From: Roseibium sp. TrichSKD4
Lineage (GTDB): Bacteria; Pseudomonadota; Alphaproteobacteria; Rhizobiales; Stappiaceae
Length of the DNA stretch: 64,000 nt
Reading direction: 5' to 3'
NCBI RefSeq assembly: GCF_000148725.1
Contig: NZ_GL476319.1
Location: forward strand, 334,024 to 398,023
This document shows, piece by piece, positions 18,523-27,179 of this stretch. Within the stretch, counting starts at the first letter, position 1; each line of letters opens with the position of its first letter. The notes below the pieces were generated by a model. The model did no database searches, was not told the origin of the DNA, and saw nothing but the letters and a program-made list of their open reading frames with translations. The position numbers and the translations under genes were made by a program.

Positions 18523-18922
18523 AAAGATCGCCCCACCGCGATCAATTACATGAACATGAGATGCTCCTTCAAAATGAATAAAAGTATAATAAAATAGAGT
18601 TGTATTATCTACGTGAAATACTCAAGTTTATTACCCTGGATTAATTTGACATAAGTTAAATAAACAGGTTTTTCATATCAAACGGGATTAATATGTTACT
18701 TTATGATTGCTACTTTTGATTGCATTTTTGATGACACTACGGAATATTGATCTTGAGAGTATTTAATTCGGGACCTAAACTAACGTCGGAAGCCGCGAGT
18801 TGCACCGATCACCCGTAAAGAGCTTGGAATAAATACCAATCACAACCTTTGATCGCCTCAAGCGTGTATCGCTTTTTTCCCAAAGTGAATAAGCTGATCG
18901 AAAGGCGAGCATGGGAGGCATT
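18523..18922. other. AT-rich intergenic region, divergent promoters
   Basis: A 400-base stretch without a credible gene, between the divergent chemoreceptor and esterase genes. The first 250 bases are strongly AT-rich, with runs such as AAAATAGAG and TTTGATTGC, and probably hold the chemoreceptor promoter. GGGAGG at 18913-18918 is the ribosome-binding site of the esterase gene. I see no strong hairpin. Confidence 0.5.
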
Positions 18923-20356
18923 ATGAAAATTCTTTTCACCATCACAACAGCTCTTTTAACAGTGACTGCCCTACCCAACACGGCCTTCGCTGAGGCTCAA
19001 AAAAAATGTCAGTCGCTGACCAATGTGTTTCTGGATGGTGGTTTTGTAACCTCCGCTCGGATTGTCGAAGCGCAGGACAGCACACCTGCTTTTTGCCAGA
19101 TTCGCGCACGAGCTCTTCCTGAAATTTCTATTGAAGTCCGCCTCCCCTTGGAGGGGTGGAACGGCAAATTCTATCAGGCTGGCTGCGGCGGTTTTTGTGG
19201 AATTCTGGGCAGAGCGGATGCTGGTAAAGGCTGGGTCAACGCCATGCGCCCCGGCCTTGAAAAAGGCTATGCAACAGCAACCTCCGACAGCGGGCACCAT
19301 GGCCTTTCCGTCGTTGATGCCGCGTGGGCCAACGATAACCCCAACGCAGAACGGGATTGGGGCTGGCGCTCAATTGGTGAAACCAATCGGTTAGCTGGAG
19401 AACTTATCAAGGCATTTTACGGGAAACCGCAGGAGCAGGCGATTTTTCAAGGCTGCTCGACAGGTGGCCGGATGGCGCATATGGCGTCGTTAAAATATCC
19501 AGACATGTTTGACGGCATCATATCAGGCGCTCCAGCCATGGATTACACCGGGCTGGTTGCCACCAAGATGAGCTGGCTGATGCAAGCCAATATGGATTCA
19601 AGCGGCAATTGGATATTGAAACCGGGCAAGGATAGCCTGATCGGGGATGCTGTTATGGCCGCTTGCGATGGGCTGGATGGTAAGGAAGACGGCCTGATTG
19701 CGGACCCGAGACTATGCGAACCGGATTTGTCAGCTCTCCAATGCACCGCAGAAGCAACAGATACTTGCCTGACCGAAGCTGAAATGGGTGTTTTGGCCAA
19801 ATGGCGACAGGGGCCTGTCAATTCCAAAGGGGAACAGCTGTATCCAGGCGGCGTCCCAGCCGGGTCGGAGCCATTCTGGTGGCTCTGGCTGACCGGCAAT
19901 GAGAAAGGTGCTGGCCGACTGGTCAACGCGTTCACCACCAATTTCGGTGCCTATATGGCGTTTGCCGATGATCCTGGCAAAAACTGGTCTCCGCGGCAGT
20001 TTGACTTTGATGAGGATCCTGCGCGTCTGGATACGATGGCAGCGGTCTACAATGCCGACAATCCGGACATCTCTGCCTTTCGGGAAGCTGGCGCCAAAAT
20101 GATCGTTTGGCATGGCTGGGCCGATGCCATCGTCACGCCTTTCAAGACAGTTGATTGGTATGAGGAAGCGTCAAAACAAGCTGGTGGCGAAGACAAGCTC
20201 AAGGAAAGCGTTGCCCTCTTCATGATCCCCGGCATGGATCATTGTGGTATCCTGCCCGGACCAGATGGTACCTCTCAAGGCAGCCTTGACCCTTTAACGG
20301 CTCTTGAAAGCTGGATGGAAACAGGCACACCGCCGAGCAATATTTCTAAAAATTGA
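18923..20356 (+). CDS. Tannase/feruloyl esterase family hydrolase, secreted
   Basis: A 477-residue protein with a signal peptide (MKILFTITTALLTVTALP..AFAEA). I chose the ATG at 18923 because GGGAGG precedes it by 4 bases. The body matches the tannase/feruloyl esterase family: an early FCQIRARALPEISIEVRLPL, the oxyanion region YQAGCGGFCG, the nucleophile elbow IFQGCSTGGRMAHMAS, and the acid/base segments MIVWHGWADAIVTP and MIPGMDHCG. The paired Cys next to the nucleophile Ser and the catalytic His (GCSTG, DHCG) form the disulfide typical of the family. It probably hydrolyses aromatic esters in the periplasm or outside the cell. No aromatic-catabolism genes are adjacent. Confidence 0.9.
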   Translation: MKILFTITTALLTVTALPNTAFAEAQKKCQSLTNVFLDGGFVTSARIVEAQDSTPAFCQIRARALPEISIEVRLPLEGWNGKFYQAGCGGFCGILGRADAGKGWVNAMRPGLEKGYATATSDSGHHGLSVVDAAWANDNPNAERDWGWRSIGETNRLAGELIKAFYGKPQEQAIFQGCSTGGRMAHMASLKYPDMFDGIISGAPAMDYTGLVATKMSWLMQANMDSSGNWILKPGKDSLIGDAVMAACDGLDGKEDGLIADPRLCEPDLSALQCTAEATDTCLTEAEMGVLAKWRQGPVNSKGEQLYPGGVPAGSEPFWWLWLTGNEKGAGRLVNAFTTNFGAYMAFADDPGKNWSPRQFDFDEDPARLDTMAAVYNADNPDISAFREAGAKMIVWHGWADAIVTPFKTVDWYEEASKQAGGEDKLKESVALFMIPGMDHCGILPGPDGTSQGSLDPLTALESWMETGTPPSNISKN

Positions 20357-20362
20357 AGTCTC

Positions 20363-20395
20363 CCCCTGAGCCTGTCACCAAGGCTCAGGGGCCAT
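20363..20395 (+). terminator. Terminator after the esterase gene
   Basis: CCCCTGAGCC (20363-20372) and GGCTCAGGGG (20382-20391) form a perfect 10-base-pair stem just after the stop codon. The T-tract is weak (CCATCGTTT), so termination may be incomplete or may also serve the convergent gene. Confidence 0.65.
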
Positions 20396-20415
20396 CGTTT
20401 CCCACCAAGAAAACG

Positions 20416-21228
20416 TCAGTATTTTGCAAGCTTGGGCTTTGCATTGGGCGGGGGAACATTCGCATTCGCCCCGTTCAAGTGGCGCGCCTGCGCAACCGCG
20501 CGGCAAATGATCCGCCGACGACGCTCACGGCGCGTTTCTGGCTTTGACTGTTTTTGATCTTCCCCGCGAATGCTGAACAGCCCCGTGACTGCATCGACAG
20601 TGCGCGCCTGGAAGAAACGCATATCAACATGATGAAGATCGTAGCCTGTCGCCAGCTTCAGGAACTTTGTGAAACCGCCTTCAACGCTGGACTTCAGACC
20701 ATCCTTGAATTTCTGGATGCTGTCTGCCCCTGATTGAACGGTCGCGCGATTTAGCTCTTGCAATTTCGTCTGCAGGTTTTGAACCGGATTTTCTTGCGGA
20801 AAGACTGCCCAAGTACCGGTTGTGTCGCTCATATGGCCCGTTGTTTTCGTAATGAGCGTCGGGCCGATTGGTGCCTTAAAGGACATTGTGGCCTCTTTGT
20901 CGTCATTGGATGGGGGTGATGCCTCCGGAACGCAATCAACTTCTTCTCCAGGCACGCAAAATATTTCATCTATGCTTACAAATTCAGCGTCCAGCCTCTC
21001 ATTGAGACCAAGCGCCCACAACGCGTTCACAAATATTCCGAGGCTGACCGAGGGGTCACCTCTTTCGAGCCGCGAAATCGTTGTTGGGGCAACAAAAAGA
21101 CAGGTGGCAAAATCGTCTTCGCTCAATCCAAACCGGATACGAGCTTCGGCGATCTCGCGGCCCCAAACCGCAAGCATTTCATGTATATTCTCTGGAGTAC
21201 TCTGAGACGCATGGGCAAAAGTAGCCAT
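20416..21228 (-). CDS. XRE-family helix-turn-helix protein
   Basis: A protein of about 270 residues. The first 80 contain a lambda-repressor-like HTH: ARIRFGLSEDDFATCLFVAP, then TTISRLERGDPSVSLGIFVN, followed by ALGLNERLD, typical of XRE regulators. The remaining 190 residues are low in recognisable motifs. They contain a segment with phasin-like helical character (VQNLQTKLQELNRATVQSGA, DSIQKFKDGLKSSVEGG) and a basic tail, RRERRRRIICR. The combination of HTH and long tail is unusual. I chose the ATG at 21228; a GTG at 21255 is the alternative. The target is unknown. Confidence 0.72.
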   Translation of the reverse strand: MATFAHASQSTPENIHEMLAVWGREIAEARIRFGLSEDDFATCLFVAPTTISRLERGDPSVSLGIFVNALWALGLNERLDAEFVSIDEIFCVPGEEVDCVPEASPPSNDDKEATMSFKAPIGPTLITKTTGHMSDTTGTWAVFPQENPVQNLQTKLQELNRATVQSGADSIQKFKDGLKSSVEGGFTKFLKLATGYDLHHVDMRFFQARTVDAVTGLFSIRGEDQKQSKPETRRERRRRIICRAVAQARHLNGANANVPPPNAKPKLAKY

Positions 21229-21358
21229 GTGTATTTCCGAAGACAGGGGTTGCACAGTTTTTTATTTTGCACCCAAACCGTAGCATCGGCTGTCAGACTC
21301 TTCGAAATGGAGTCTCGAAGTTATGAACATTTGAGAATCAGCGCGCAGTACTTTGCTA

Positions 21359-23431
21359 CTACTGAGACCCATCAAACAAAGACTCTGCCCTGTCAAAATA
21401 GCGGCGAGCCTGTTTGGCTTCCGGACCTCCGAGCGCTTCAAGACGAACCAAGGCAGCCTCAGCAAGGGAACGGTCTTTGGCCAAAACACCTGCTTGTAGA
21501 ACACGTCGCAACACTAAAGGGGAGTTCGGCCGAAGCTTCAGCAGCACATGCGCAGGGGCGACCATCTTTTTGTATTCCTCGGCTTGCTGGAAGGCAGTTA
21601 AAAGCGAAAGCCGAGAATTTAGCGAATTGGGCACTTGTTTGAGCGCGGCCTGATGCAGCGCGATGGCTTCCGGAAGGTGGTTTTGGCGGCCGAGCGTATC
21701 ACCTGCTTCCTGAAAGAGACCGTAATTTTCAGACGAAAGACACAGCTCCGCCAATTCATCGGCCTGCCCGTTGGTCAAAGCAGCCTTTCGCTCCTTTACC
21801 GCTTCAAGCTCCACCTTACATTTGCGCAAGGTAGCCCCTAACTTCTCAAAGGTGCTGTAGGCATATGGAGACCCGCGCAACAGGATCAACTCGGCAACAT
21901 CGTCCAAGGGAATGGCCTCGAACCGTCCCTGCCCGCCACTCGTTGCAATACCAATCAAATCGCCCTCAGCGTTCACCAACGCACCCCCGCTCACTCCCGG
22001 CTGCATGTGGGCTGTGACATGAAGACGACCAAGCGGTGCGCTATCTGCAGGCGCTGAAATCAACTCTCCCTGCGGAAACACCCGAACCTTTCTCTGGCTG
22101 ATATCCGCTCCAACGGAATGAAATGGACCACTTAAACTGTCGGGGTCACGCACTTTCAAAATCAAGCCATCCTTAGGCAATCCTTTGACCCGAATGAGAG
22201 CCAGATCCCCCTCATAAGCTGACGGCAAAACTTCACCGGTCAATTCGCCAGTAGGCGTGTAAACGGTGACCTGCGTTTGATCCGCCGTTATGTGACGATT
22301 TGTGACCAGCAATTCCTCACCAATCCGCACGCTGCTGCCTATCGGATCAAAAGCTGACACCGGGAAAACGGCTTGGCGCGTTTTGCAAACGGCTGCCAGA
22401 TGCGGGCAATCATCATTTGCAGCCTGGCGGTCAGTTTGTGGCTCCCGTTTCGCGGTTTGATCTGCAAACTGCAGCACCGCCGTTTGTTCTTGGCCATCGC
22501 GTACGAAAACAACTTCCGCCTGATCTCCCGGTGACACACTGGCAAGAGCTGAGAGCACATCGCGAGGAAATGTTACGGCCCTCCCCCGCACATTGACCAG
22601 CAAGTCCCCAATTCGAAGCCCGGCGTTTTGTGCTGGCCCACGTTCTTCCAGGCCAATCACCAAAACGCCAGCGCGTTTGGCCAGATCACTCCGCGGAGGC
22701 ACGTCCAGTCCCCACCCGGCTGACACGAACTTAACAGCGCCACCATCTGACAATTCCCCAGCAACCCGTATCAGCAGCTCGGAAGAAACCGCAAAGTTGA
22801 CCCCGATATTCATGCCGGACTTGGAGGCAAAAATCGCAGACATCATCCCCAACAGATGGCCTTGAGAATCAACAAGCGCACCTCCAGAACTCCCCGGATT
22901 GGCAGCTGCATCCGTTTGCAGGAAATCTTCAACCGGATTGAACCCGGCATTGGAAACATGCCGCGCTGAAATCACACCGCAGGTCACCGACAGATCAAGC
23001 CCGTAGGCGTTGGAGATCACACAAGCCGGACTGGCCAGCGCCGGACTATCAGCAACAGGCAAAACCGGGAGATCAGGTTCAATTTCAAGAAGAGCAATAT
23101 CGGTTGGTTTGTCGATGCCGAGCACACTGGCTGGCACGATGCGTCCATCATGAAGGCGAACATCCACCCGTTCGGCAGGCTCGATCACATGGTAGGCCGT
23201 GACGATTTTTCCGCCCTTGGCAATCGCAATGCCAGACCCTTCGGGGGCCGCTCCCAGCGGTGTTCCGCCCCCTGCCTGCGGCTTGTCCGGCCAGACCGGC
23301 AACACCGACACCACGGATTGAAAGACGGTTTCGGGAACAGCAGCTGCCGGGCGACTGAACAAAGCCCCGACTATGAGCACCACGAAGGCAGTTACGGCCA
23401 CCACAAGTCGTGAAACACGTTGCACCGCCAT
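21359..23431 (-). CDS. Secreted protease with two trypsin-like domains, PDZ and TPRs
   Basis: A protein of about 690 residues starting at ATG 23431, with GGGAGAG upstream; the open frame extends further 5' but without a good start. A signal peptide (VVAVTAFVVLIVGALFSRPAAA) directs export. Protease domain 1 (about 35-225) has TAYHVIEPAERV (His), PTDIALLEI (Asp) and NPGSSGGALV (Ser). A PDZ-like domain follows (ERGPAQNAGLRIGDLLVNVR). Protease domain 2 (about 350-520) again has a complete triad: LVTNRHITA, YEGDLALIRV and PGVSGGALV. The C-terminal 130 residues form TPR-like helices. This is a DegP-related but unusual architecture. It probably degrades or processes periplasmic proteins. Confidence 0.85.
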   Translation of the reverse strand: MAVQRVSRLVVAVTAFVVLIVGALFSRPAAAVPETVFQSVVSVLPVWPDKPQAGGGTPLGAAPEGSGIAIAKGGKIVTAYHVIEPAERVDVRLHDGRIVPASVLGIDKPTDIALLEIEPDLPVLPVADSPALASPACVISNAYGLDLSVTCGVISARHVSNAGFNPVEDFLQTDAAANPGSSGGALVDSQGHLLGMMSAIFASKSGMNIGVNFAVSSELLIRVAGELSDGGAVKFVSAGWGLDVPPRSDLAKRAGVLVIGLEERGPAQNAGLRIGDLLVNVRGRAVTFPRDVLSALASVSPGDQAEVVFVRDGQEQTAVLQFADQTAKREPQTDRQAANDDCPHLAAVCKTRQAVFPVSAFDPIGSSVRIGEELLVTNRHITADQTQVTVYTPTGELTGEVLPSAYEGDLALIRVKGLPKDGLILKVRDPDSLSGPFHSVGADISQRKVRVFPQGELISAPADSAPLGRLHVTAHMQPGVSGGALVNAEGDLIGIATSGGQGRFEAIPLDDVAELILLRGSPYAYSTFEKLGATLRKCKVELEAVKERKAALTNGQADELAELCLSSENYGLFQEAGDTLGRQNHLPEAIALHQAALKQVPNSLNSRLSLLTAFQQAEEYKKMVAPAHVLLKLRPNSPLVLRRVLQAGVLAKDRSLAEAALVRLEALGGPEAKQARRYFDRAESLFDGSQ

Positions 23432-23749
23432 CCGGTACTCTCCCAAATTCCATCGATGATATTTCAGAAGAAGATAGTGCAATTGTACCAGATGGGCAGT
23501 CAATTCATGACGATTGGAATGACAGTGCATCACTTCGCAATTGTGAAAAGCACCCAGCTTCAAACGTCCCATTAATAATCCACATCGACGCGGCACTTGG
23601 TCTCTTGCCGCAGCGCAGCAAGTAGGCTACCCTAGCCCCGTAATTACCCGTAGTTGGTGGTTGTTGAGCGTGATTTGCCCTCCTCCCGCAGACCGCTTGA
23701 TCGTCACGACTTCGGGGAGAAGCTTCATTTTTGATTTCAGGAGTACACC

Positions 23750-24292
23750 ATGCTCGGCAAGAACGTACCGCTTGTCACCTTCCGCACCCGCGTGCGCGAT
23801 GAGTCTATCGAAGGCCCGAACCCATTCCGTTGGGAAGACAAGACCAGCGACGACTATTTCAAGGGCAAGCGCGTTGTTCTGTTTTCACTGCCGGGCGCGT
23901 TCACCCCGACCTGCTCCACGTACCAGCTGCCCGATTTTGAAAAACTCTATGAAGAGTTCAAGGCAGAAGGCATTGATGAAATCTACTGCGTTTCCGTCAA
24001 CGATGCTTTCGTCATGAACGCTTGGGCGAAGGCGCAGAACATCGACAATGTCAAAGTCATTCCGGACGGCTCTGGCGAATTCACCCATAAGATGGGCATG
24101 CTCGTTGCCAAGGATAACCTCGGCTTTGGCATGCGCTCCTGGCGCTATGGCGCAGTCATCAATGATGGCGCGGTTGAACTGTGGTTCGAAGAAGAAGGCT
24201 TCTCCGACAACTGCGAAACCGACCCATACGGTGCGTCTTCCCCGCAGAACATTCTGGACACCCTGCGCGCAGCAAAGTCCAAGGCAGCCTAA
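23750..24292 (+). CDS. Peroxiredoxin (Prx5-type)
   Basis: A 180-residue thiol peroxidase. The peroxidatic Cys lies in SLPGAFTPTCSTYQLPDFEK, the signature of the Prx5 subgroup, with the supporting Thr in the TPTC motif. The block DEIYCVSVNDAFVMNAWAKA and an Arg in GMRSWRYGAVI complete the active-site framework. It reduces hydrogen peroxide and organic peroxides, with electrons from glutaredoxin or thioredoxin. The ATG is preceded by CAGGAG at a good spacing. It has its own terminator and is monocistronic. Confidence 0.93.
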   Translation: MLGKNVPLVTFRTRVRDESIEGPNPFRWEDKTSDDYFKGKRVVLFSLPGAFTPTCSTYQLPDFEKLYEEFKAEGIDEIYCVSVNDAFVMNAWAKAQNIDNVKVIPDGSGEFTHKMGMLVAKDNLGFGMRSWRYGAVINDGAVELWFEEEGFSDNCETDPYGASSPQNILDTLRAAKSKAA

Positions 24293-24317
24293 CGTCTGCC
24301 ACTATAAAAATTGAGAA

Positions 24318-24346
24318 ATGCCCTGACCAAGTGTCAGGGCATTTTT
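24318..24346 (+). terminator. Peroxiredoxin terminator
   Basis: ATGCCCTGAC (24318-24327) and GTCAGGGCAT (24333-24342) form a 10-base-pair stem followed by a T-tract. It lies 25 bases after the stop. It could also stop minus-strand transcription. Confidence 0.88.
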
Positions 24347-24355
24347 GTAAGCTCT

Positions 24356-24368
24356 AGGGTCAGGACCC
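24356..24368. repeat. Short palindrome AGGGTC-AG-GACCC
   Basis: The partner of the element at 60783-60796. It lies 6 bases downstream of the stop codon of the BMP-family gene. Confidence 0.45.
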
Positions 24369-24373
24369 AAAGG

Positions 24374-25384
24374 CTAAAAGGCCCCGGAACAGTATTCCAG
24401 GGCAGAGTTTGGTTGAACAATCAGGCTTCCGTCTGCGATCTGCGTCCTGAGCCGATTGACAGCTGGTTCGATGTCCGCAACCACAAACTGGTTGTTCTCA
24501 TCCACCGCCCAATCAACCCCATTATGAGCAAGCGCCAATCGCGTTACCCCCGGCTCCCACCGACCTGAAGCAACATCCTGCAAAGTGCGGTAGACAGCCT
24601 CATCGATCCGTTTAATCGCTGACGTCAGGACCTTGCCCGGGACATAATCATTCCGGTTCATGTCCACCATGATGACAAAACCTGCTTTTTCTCGGACAGC
24701 TTCTGCCACCCCTTCCGCGGCTCGGCCCGCTGGCGCAAAGAGAACATCAGCTCCAGCATCCAACATGAGATCAGCGACAGACCGGGCCTTCTCCGCATTT
24801 CGGAATGCATCCAAATTGTCTCCCAGAAAAGAAGACAGAATTTCCACGCTTGGATTGGCGTGCATTGCACCGACAGCAAATCCACACATGAGACGCCGAA
24901 CTGCCAGAAGGTCCATGCCACCAATCGAGGCAACTTTATTTGATTTGGTTTTCAGACCTGCAGCAAAGCCAACAAGAAATCCCGCTTCCTCGTCAGCGAA
25001 CATGATGGAGCGGACGTTGGCCAGACCCTCAACATGTCCGTCAATGAGTGTGAATTTGGTCTTGGGAAACGCCAGCGCAGAAAGGCGCACAGCGTTTTCG
25101 TTCGTCTGACCCAACACGATAATGTGTTCCAGACCGTGTTCAGCAAGAGCCCTCAAGGCGACGATGGCTTCGTCATCACTCATCGCGACCCGTTCACGCA
25201 TTAAAACGTGAAGCTCTTCCTGCGCCCGTTGCACGCCAATGCTCGCGAGCTCATTAAAAGCTCCGTCGAACTTGTAACTGTTGTAGACAATCGCGTTGGT
25301 CGCATCGGCTTTGGCCATAAGCGGCAGCATAAAACAAGACAGGAACGTGAGAGCGAGCCGCGAAATTCGGGCAAAGGATAGCAT
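24374..25384 (-). CDS. BMP-family substrate-binding protein, orphan
   Basis: A 336-residue periplasmic binding protein of the basic-membrane-protein (BMP/Med) family, which in characterised members binds nucleosides or related ligands for ABC importers. It has a signal peptide (LALTFLSCFMLPLMAKADA). Family features are the FDGAFNELASIGVQRAQEEL start, GLEHIIVLG, FPKTKFTLIDG, IMFADEEAGFLVGFAAGLKT, and GADVLFAPAGRAAEGVAEAV. No permease or ATPase gene is adjacent, so it is either an orphan binding protein or a sensor component. It is separated from the cyd operon by about 500 bases. Confidence 0.85.
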   Translation of the reverse strand: MLSFARISRLALTFLSCFMLPLMAKADATNAIVYNSYKFDGAFNELASIGVQRAQEELHVLMRERVAMSDDEAIVALRALAEHGLEHIIVLGQTNENAVRLSALAFPKTKFTLIDGHVEGLANVRSIMFADEEAGFLVGFAAGLKTKSNKVASIGGMDLLAVRRLMCGFAVGAMHANPSVEILSSFLGDNLDAFRNAEKARSVADLMLDAGADVLFAPAGRAAEGVAEAVREKAGFVIMVDMNRNDYVPGKVLTSAIKRIDEAVYRTLQDVASGRWEPGVTRLALAHNGVDWAVDENNQFVVADIEPAVNRLRTQIADGSLIVQPNSALEYCSGAF

Positions 25385-25637
25385 GGCATCACCGTAAATG
25401 ATCAGAACCGCAAGAACGTTGTCCGTTCTCCAGTCCGAGTTCCTGCCCCCACAGCCTCAAACCAGGGTCAATCAGTTGAACCCATCCTCGCTTTGAGAGA
25501 AGAATTTACGGTTCTTTAAGACGGATGGAAATTGTCAAATTTCTCTGGTTTCGACCGATTTGGCTGAAAATGCGGATACGTTTTTCGCAGAAAACTGTAT
25601 TTGGGCCTGAACTTCAGCCGGAACCAATCAACGGCGA
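25385..25637. other. Intergenic, no clear gene
   Basis: About 250 bases between the BMP gene and the end of the cyd region. It contains the BMP promoter region. No gene, strong hairpin or repeat is seen. Confidence 0.4.
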
Positions 25638-25916
25638 CTATCCAGCAATGTAAGCACCGACGCCAAGCAAAACTCCAAGGCAAAGCAAGTTTTCGATATA
25701 TAGTCCAGAGACATAACCGCACCATTTTTTGTTGTTCTTGGTGCAGCCATCTATCGGATTCTCAGAAGGCTGAAAACTAGTCCAGGCGGTACTCCCCCTG
25801 AAGTTGGAATTTGCAGCTGACACCCCGCTAAGGAATTGATGCAAACTCGATTCAAATTCAAACGAGTTTGTCCTTTGGGAGACTTCAGAGTCTCTCCTGC
25901 TCTTCCAGTTTGACAT
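25638..25916 (-). CDS. Possible small membrane protein after cydX
   Basis: A weakly supported open frame of up to 92 residues from ATG 25916, which would overlap the 3' end of cydX in another frame; a GTG at 25823 would give 61 residues. Its C-terminal part looks protein-like: DGCTKNNKKWCGYVSGLYIE, then a hydrophobic helix LLCLGVLLGVGAYIAG at the very end. That shape fits a small tail-anchored membrane peptide. No ribosome-binding site decides the start. It may instead be a chance frame in the cyd 3' region. Confidence 0.3.
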   Translation of the reverse strand: MSNWKSRRDSEVSQRTNSFEFESSLHQFLSGVSAANSNFRGSTAWTSFQPSENPIDGCTKNNKKWCGYVSGLYIENLLCLGVLLGVGAYIAG

Positions 25917-26004
25917 CGTCAGACCGCAGCTCCAGCCACATCGCATTCAAGATAGCCAAACAACACGCAAGCGGCATACCGAGGGCCCATGCAAAATACC
26001 ACAT
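25885..26004 (-). CDS. cydX: Cytochrome bd oxidase small subunit CydX
   Basis: A 39-residue single-helix subunit that stabilises the cytochrome bd heme environment. The N-terminus MWYFAWALGMPLACCLAILN closely follows Escherichia coli CydX (MWYFAWILG...). It continues AMWLE and a charged tail ending EEQERL. The ATG is preceded by GAGGAGCAAAGAGT, a good ribosome-binding site, and lies 12 bases after the cydB stop. It is the last clear gene of the cydDCABX operon. Confidence 0.93.
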   Translation of the reverse strand: MWYFAWALGMPLACCLAILNAMWLELRSDDVKLEEQERL

Positions 26005-26016
26005 ACTCTTTGCTCC

Positions 26017-27174
26017 TCAGTAGGCCGTGTGATTGTTATCTTCGATGGTGCGCTCATCCACTTTGCCCCATAGGACGCGATAAACCCATGCAGTGTAGGC
26101 AAGCACGATGGGCAGGAAAATCACCGTCGCGACCAGCATGTTAAACAGCGTGGCGTGACTGGAAGCCGCATCCCAAACCGTGAGCGATGCATTCGGTTGA
26201 ACAGAGCTTGGCAGAATGAAGGGAAACATCGAAACGCCGACAGTTGAGATAATGCCGAACACCGACATTTTCGACGCAAAGAAGGTCAGCTTTTCAAACC
26301 GTGATTGAAGGCCGATCAAAGCCCCGAACGCCCCAAGGAACCCCAACGCGGGCGCAATCCAGAAAATGGAGTGGGCGTGGAAGTTTCGCATCCAGGCTGA
26401 TGGGTCGCGTGCAACTTCCGTCCAAAGCGGGTTGGCAGGCATATTCGGGTCAACATCAGACGTGATGCGATAGCCAACGATGTAGCCATTCATAATCAGC
26501 CACCCACCGAGGGCGAACAAGCAAAGCACCATGATAGCCGCAAAGCTGCCATAGCGCCGCCCGCGCTCAGCCACCACACCATCTGCTTTGAGACCAAGCC
26601 ACGCACCGCCATGCATCACCAGCATGGACAGCGACAACAGCCCGCAGAGCAGTGAAAACGGTGAGAACAGGTCAAAGAAAGACCCCTCATATGTCATACG
26701 AAGGTCAAGATCGAGGCGGAACGGCACACCCAGCAGCACATTGCCAACGGCAACGCCAAAAACAAGGGCCGGAACGCTGGAGCCGATGAACAACGCCCAA
26801 TCCCAACCAGAGCGCCAGTTCGGATCCGGACGCTTGGACCGATACTTGAAGGCCACCGGTCGCAGGATCATCGCCGCAAGCACGATAAACATGGCCAGAT
26901 AAAAGCCAGAGAAGCTGATGGCATAAAGCGGAGGCCAGGCAGCAAAGATTGCCCCTCCACCCAAGATAAACCAGACCTGATTGCCTTCCCATGTCGCACC
27001 AATCGTGTTGATGGCAACGCGTCGTTCCGTGTCGGTTTCACCGAGGAAAGGCAACAGGGTTCCCACTCCCATGTCAAAACCATCTGTGACGGCAAATCCA
27101 ATCAGCAGAATGCCGAGCAACAGCCACCAGATCATTTTCAAAGTGGAGTAATCGATAAGTTCGTGAAGGATCAT
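26017..27174 (-). CDS. cydB: Cytochrome bd ubiquinol oxidase subunit II
   Basis: Subunit II of the quinol oxidase, a partner of CydA. The protein has 385 residues with about eight or nine membrane helices. The signature N-terminal DGFDMGVGTLLPFLGETDTE and RRVAINTIGATWEGNQVWFI match CydB, as do FLAAFGALIG-type central segments and the C-terminal LPIVLAYTAWVYRVLWGKVD. The gene starts 5 bases after the cydA stop and is followed by cydX. Confidence 0.97.
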   Translation of the reverse strand: MILHELIDYSTLKMIWWLLLGILLIGFAVTDGFDMGVGTLLPFLGETDTERRVAINTIGATWEGNQVWFILGGGAIFAAWPPLYAISFSGFYLAMFIVLAAMILRPVAFKYRSKRPDPNWRSGWDWALFIGSSVPALVFGVAVGNVLLGVPFRLDLDLRMTYEGSFFDLFSPFSLLCGLLSLSMLVMHGGAWLGLKADGVVAERGRRYGSFAAIMVLCLFALGGWLIMNGYIVGYRITSDVDPNMPANPLWTEVARDPSAWMRNFHAHSIFWIAPALGFLGAFGALIGLQSRFEKLTFFASKMSVFGIISTVGVSMFPFILPSSVQPNASLTVWDAASSHATLFNMLVATVIFLPIVLAYTAWVYRVLWGKVDERTIEDNNHTAY

Positions 27175-27179
27175 GACAC

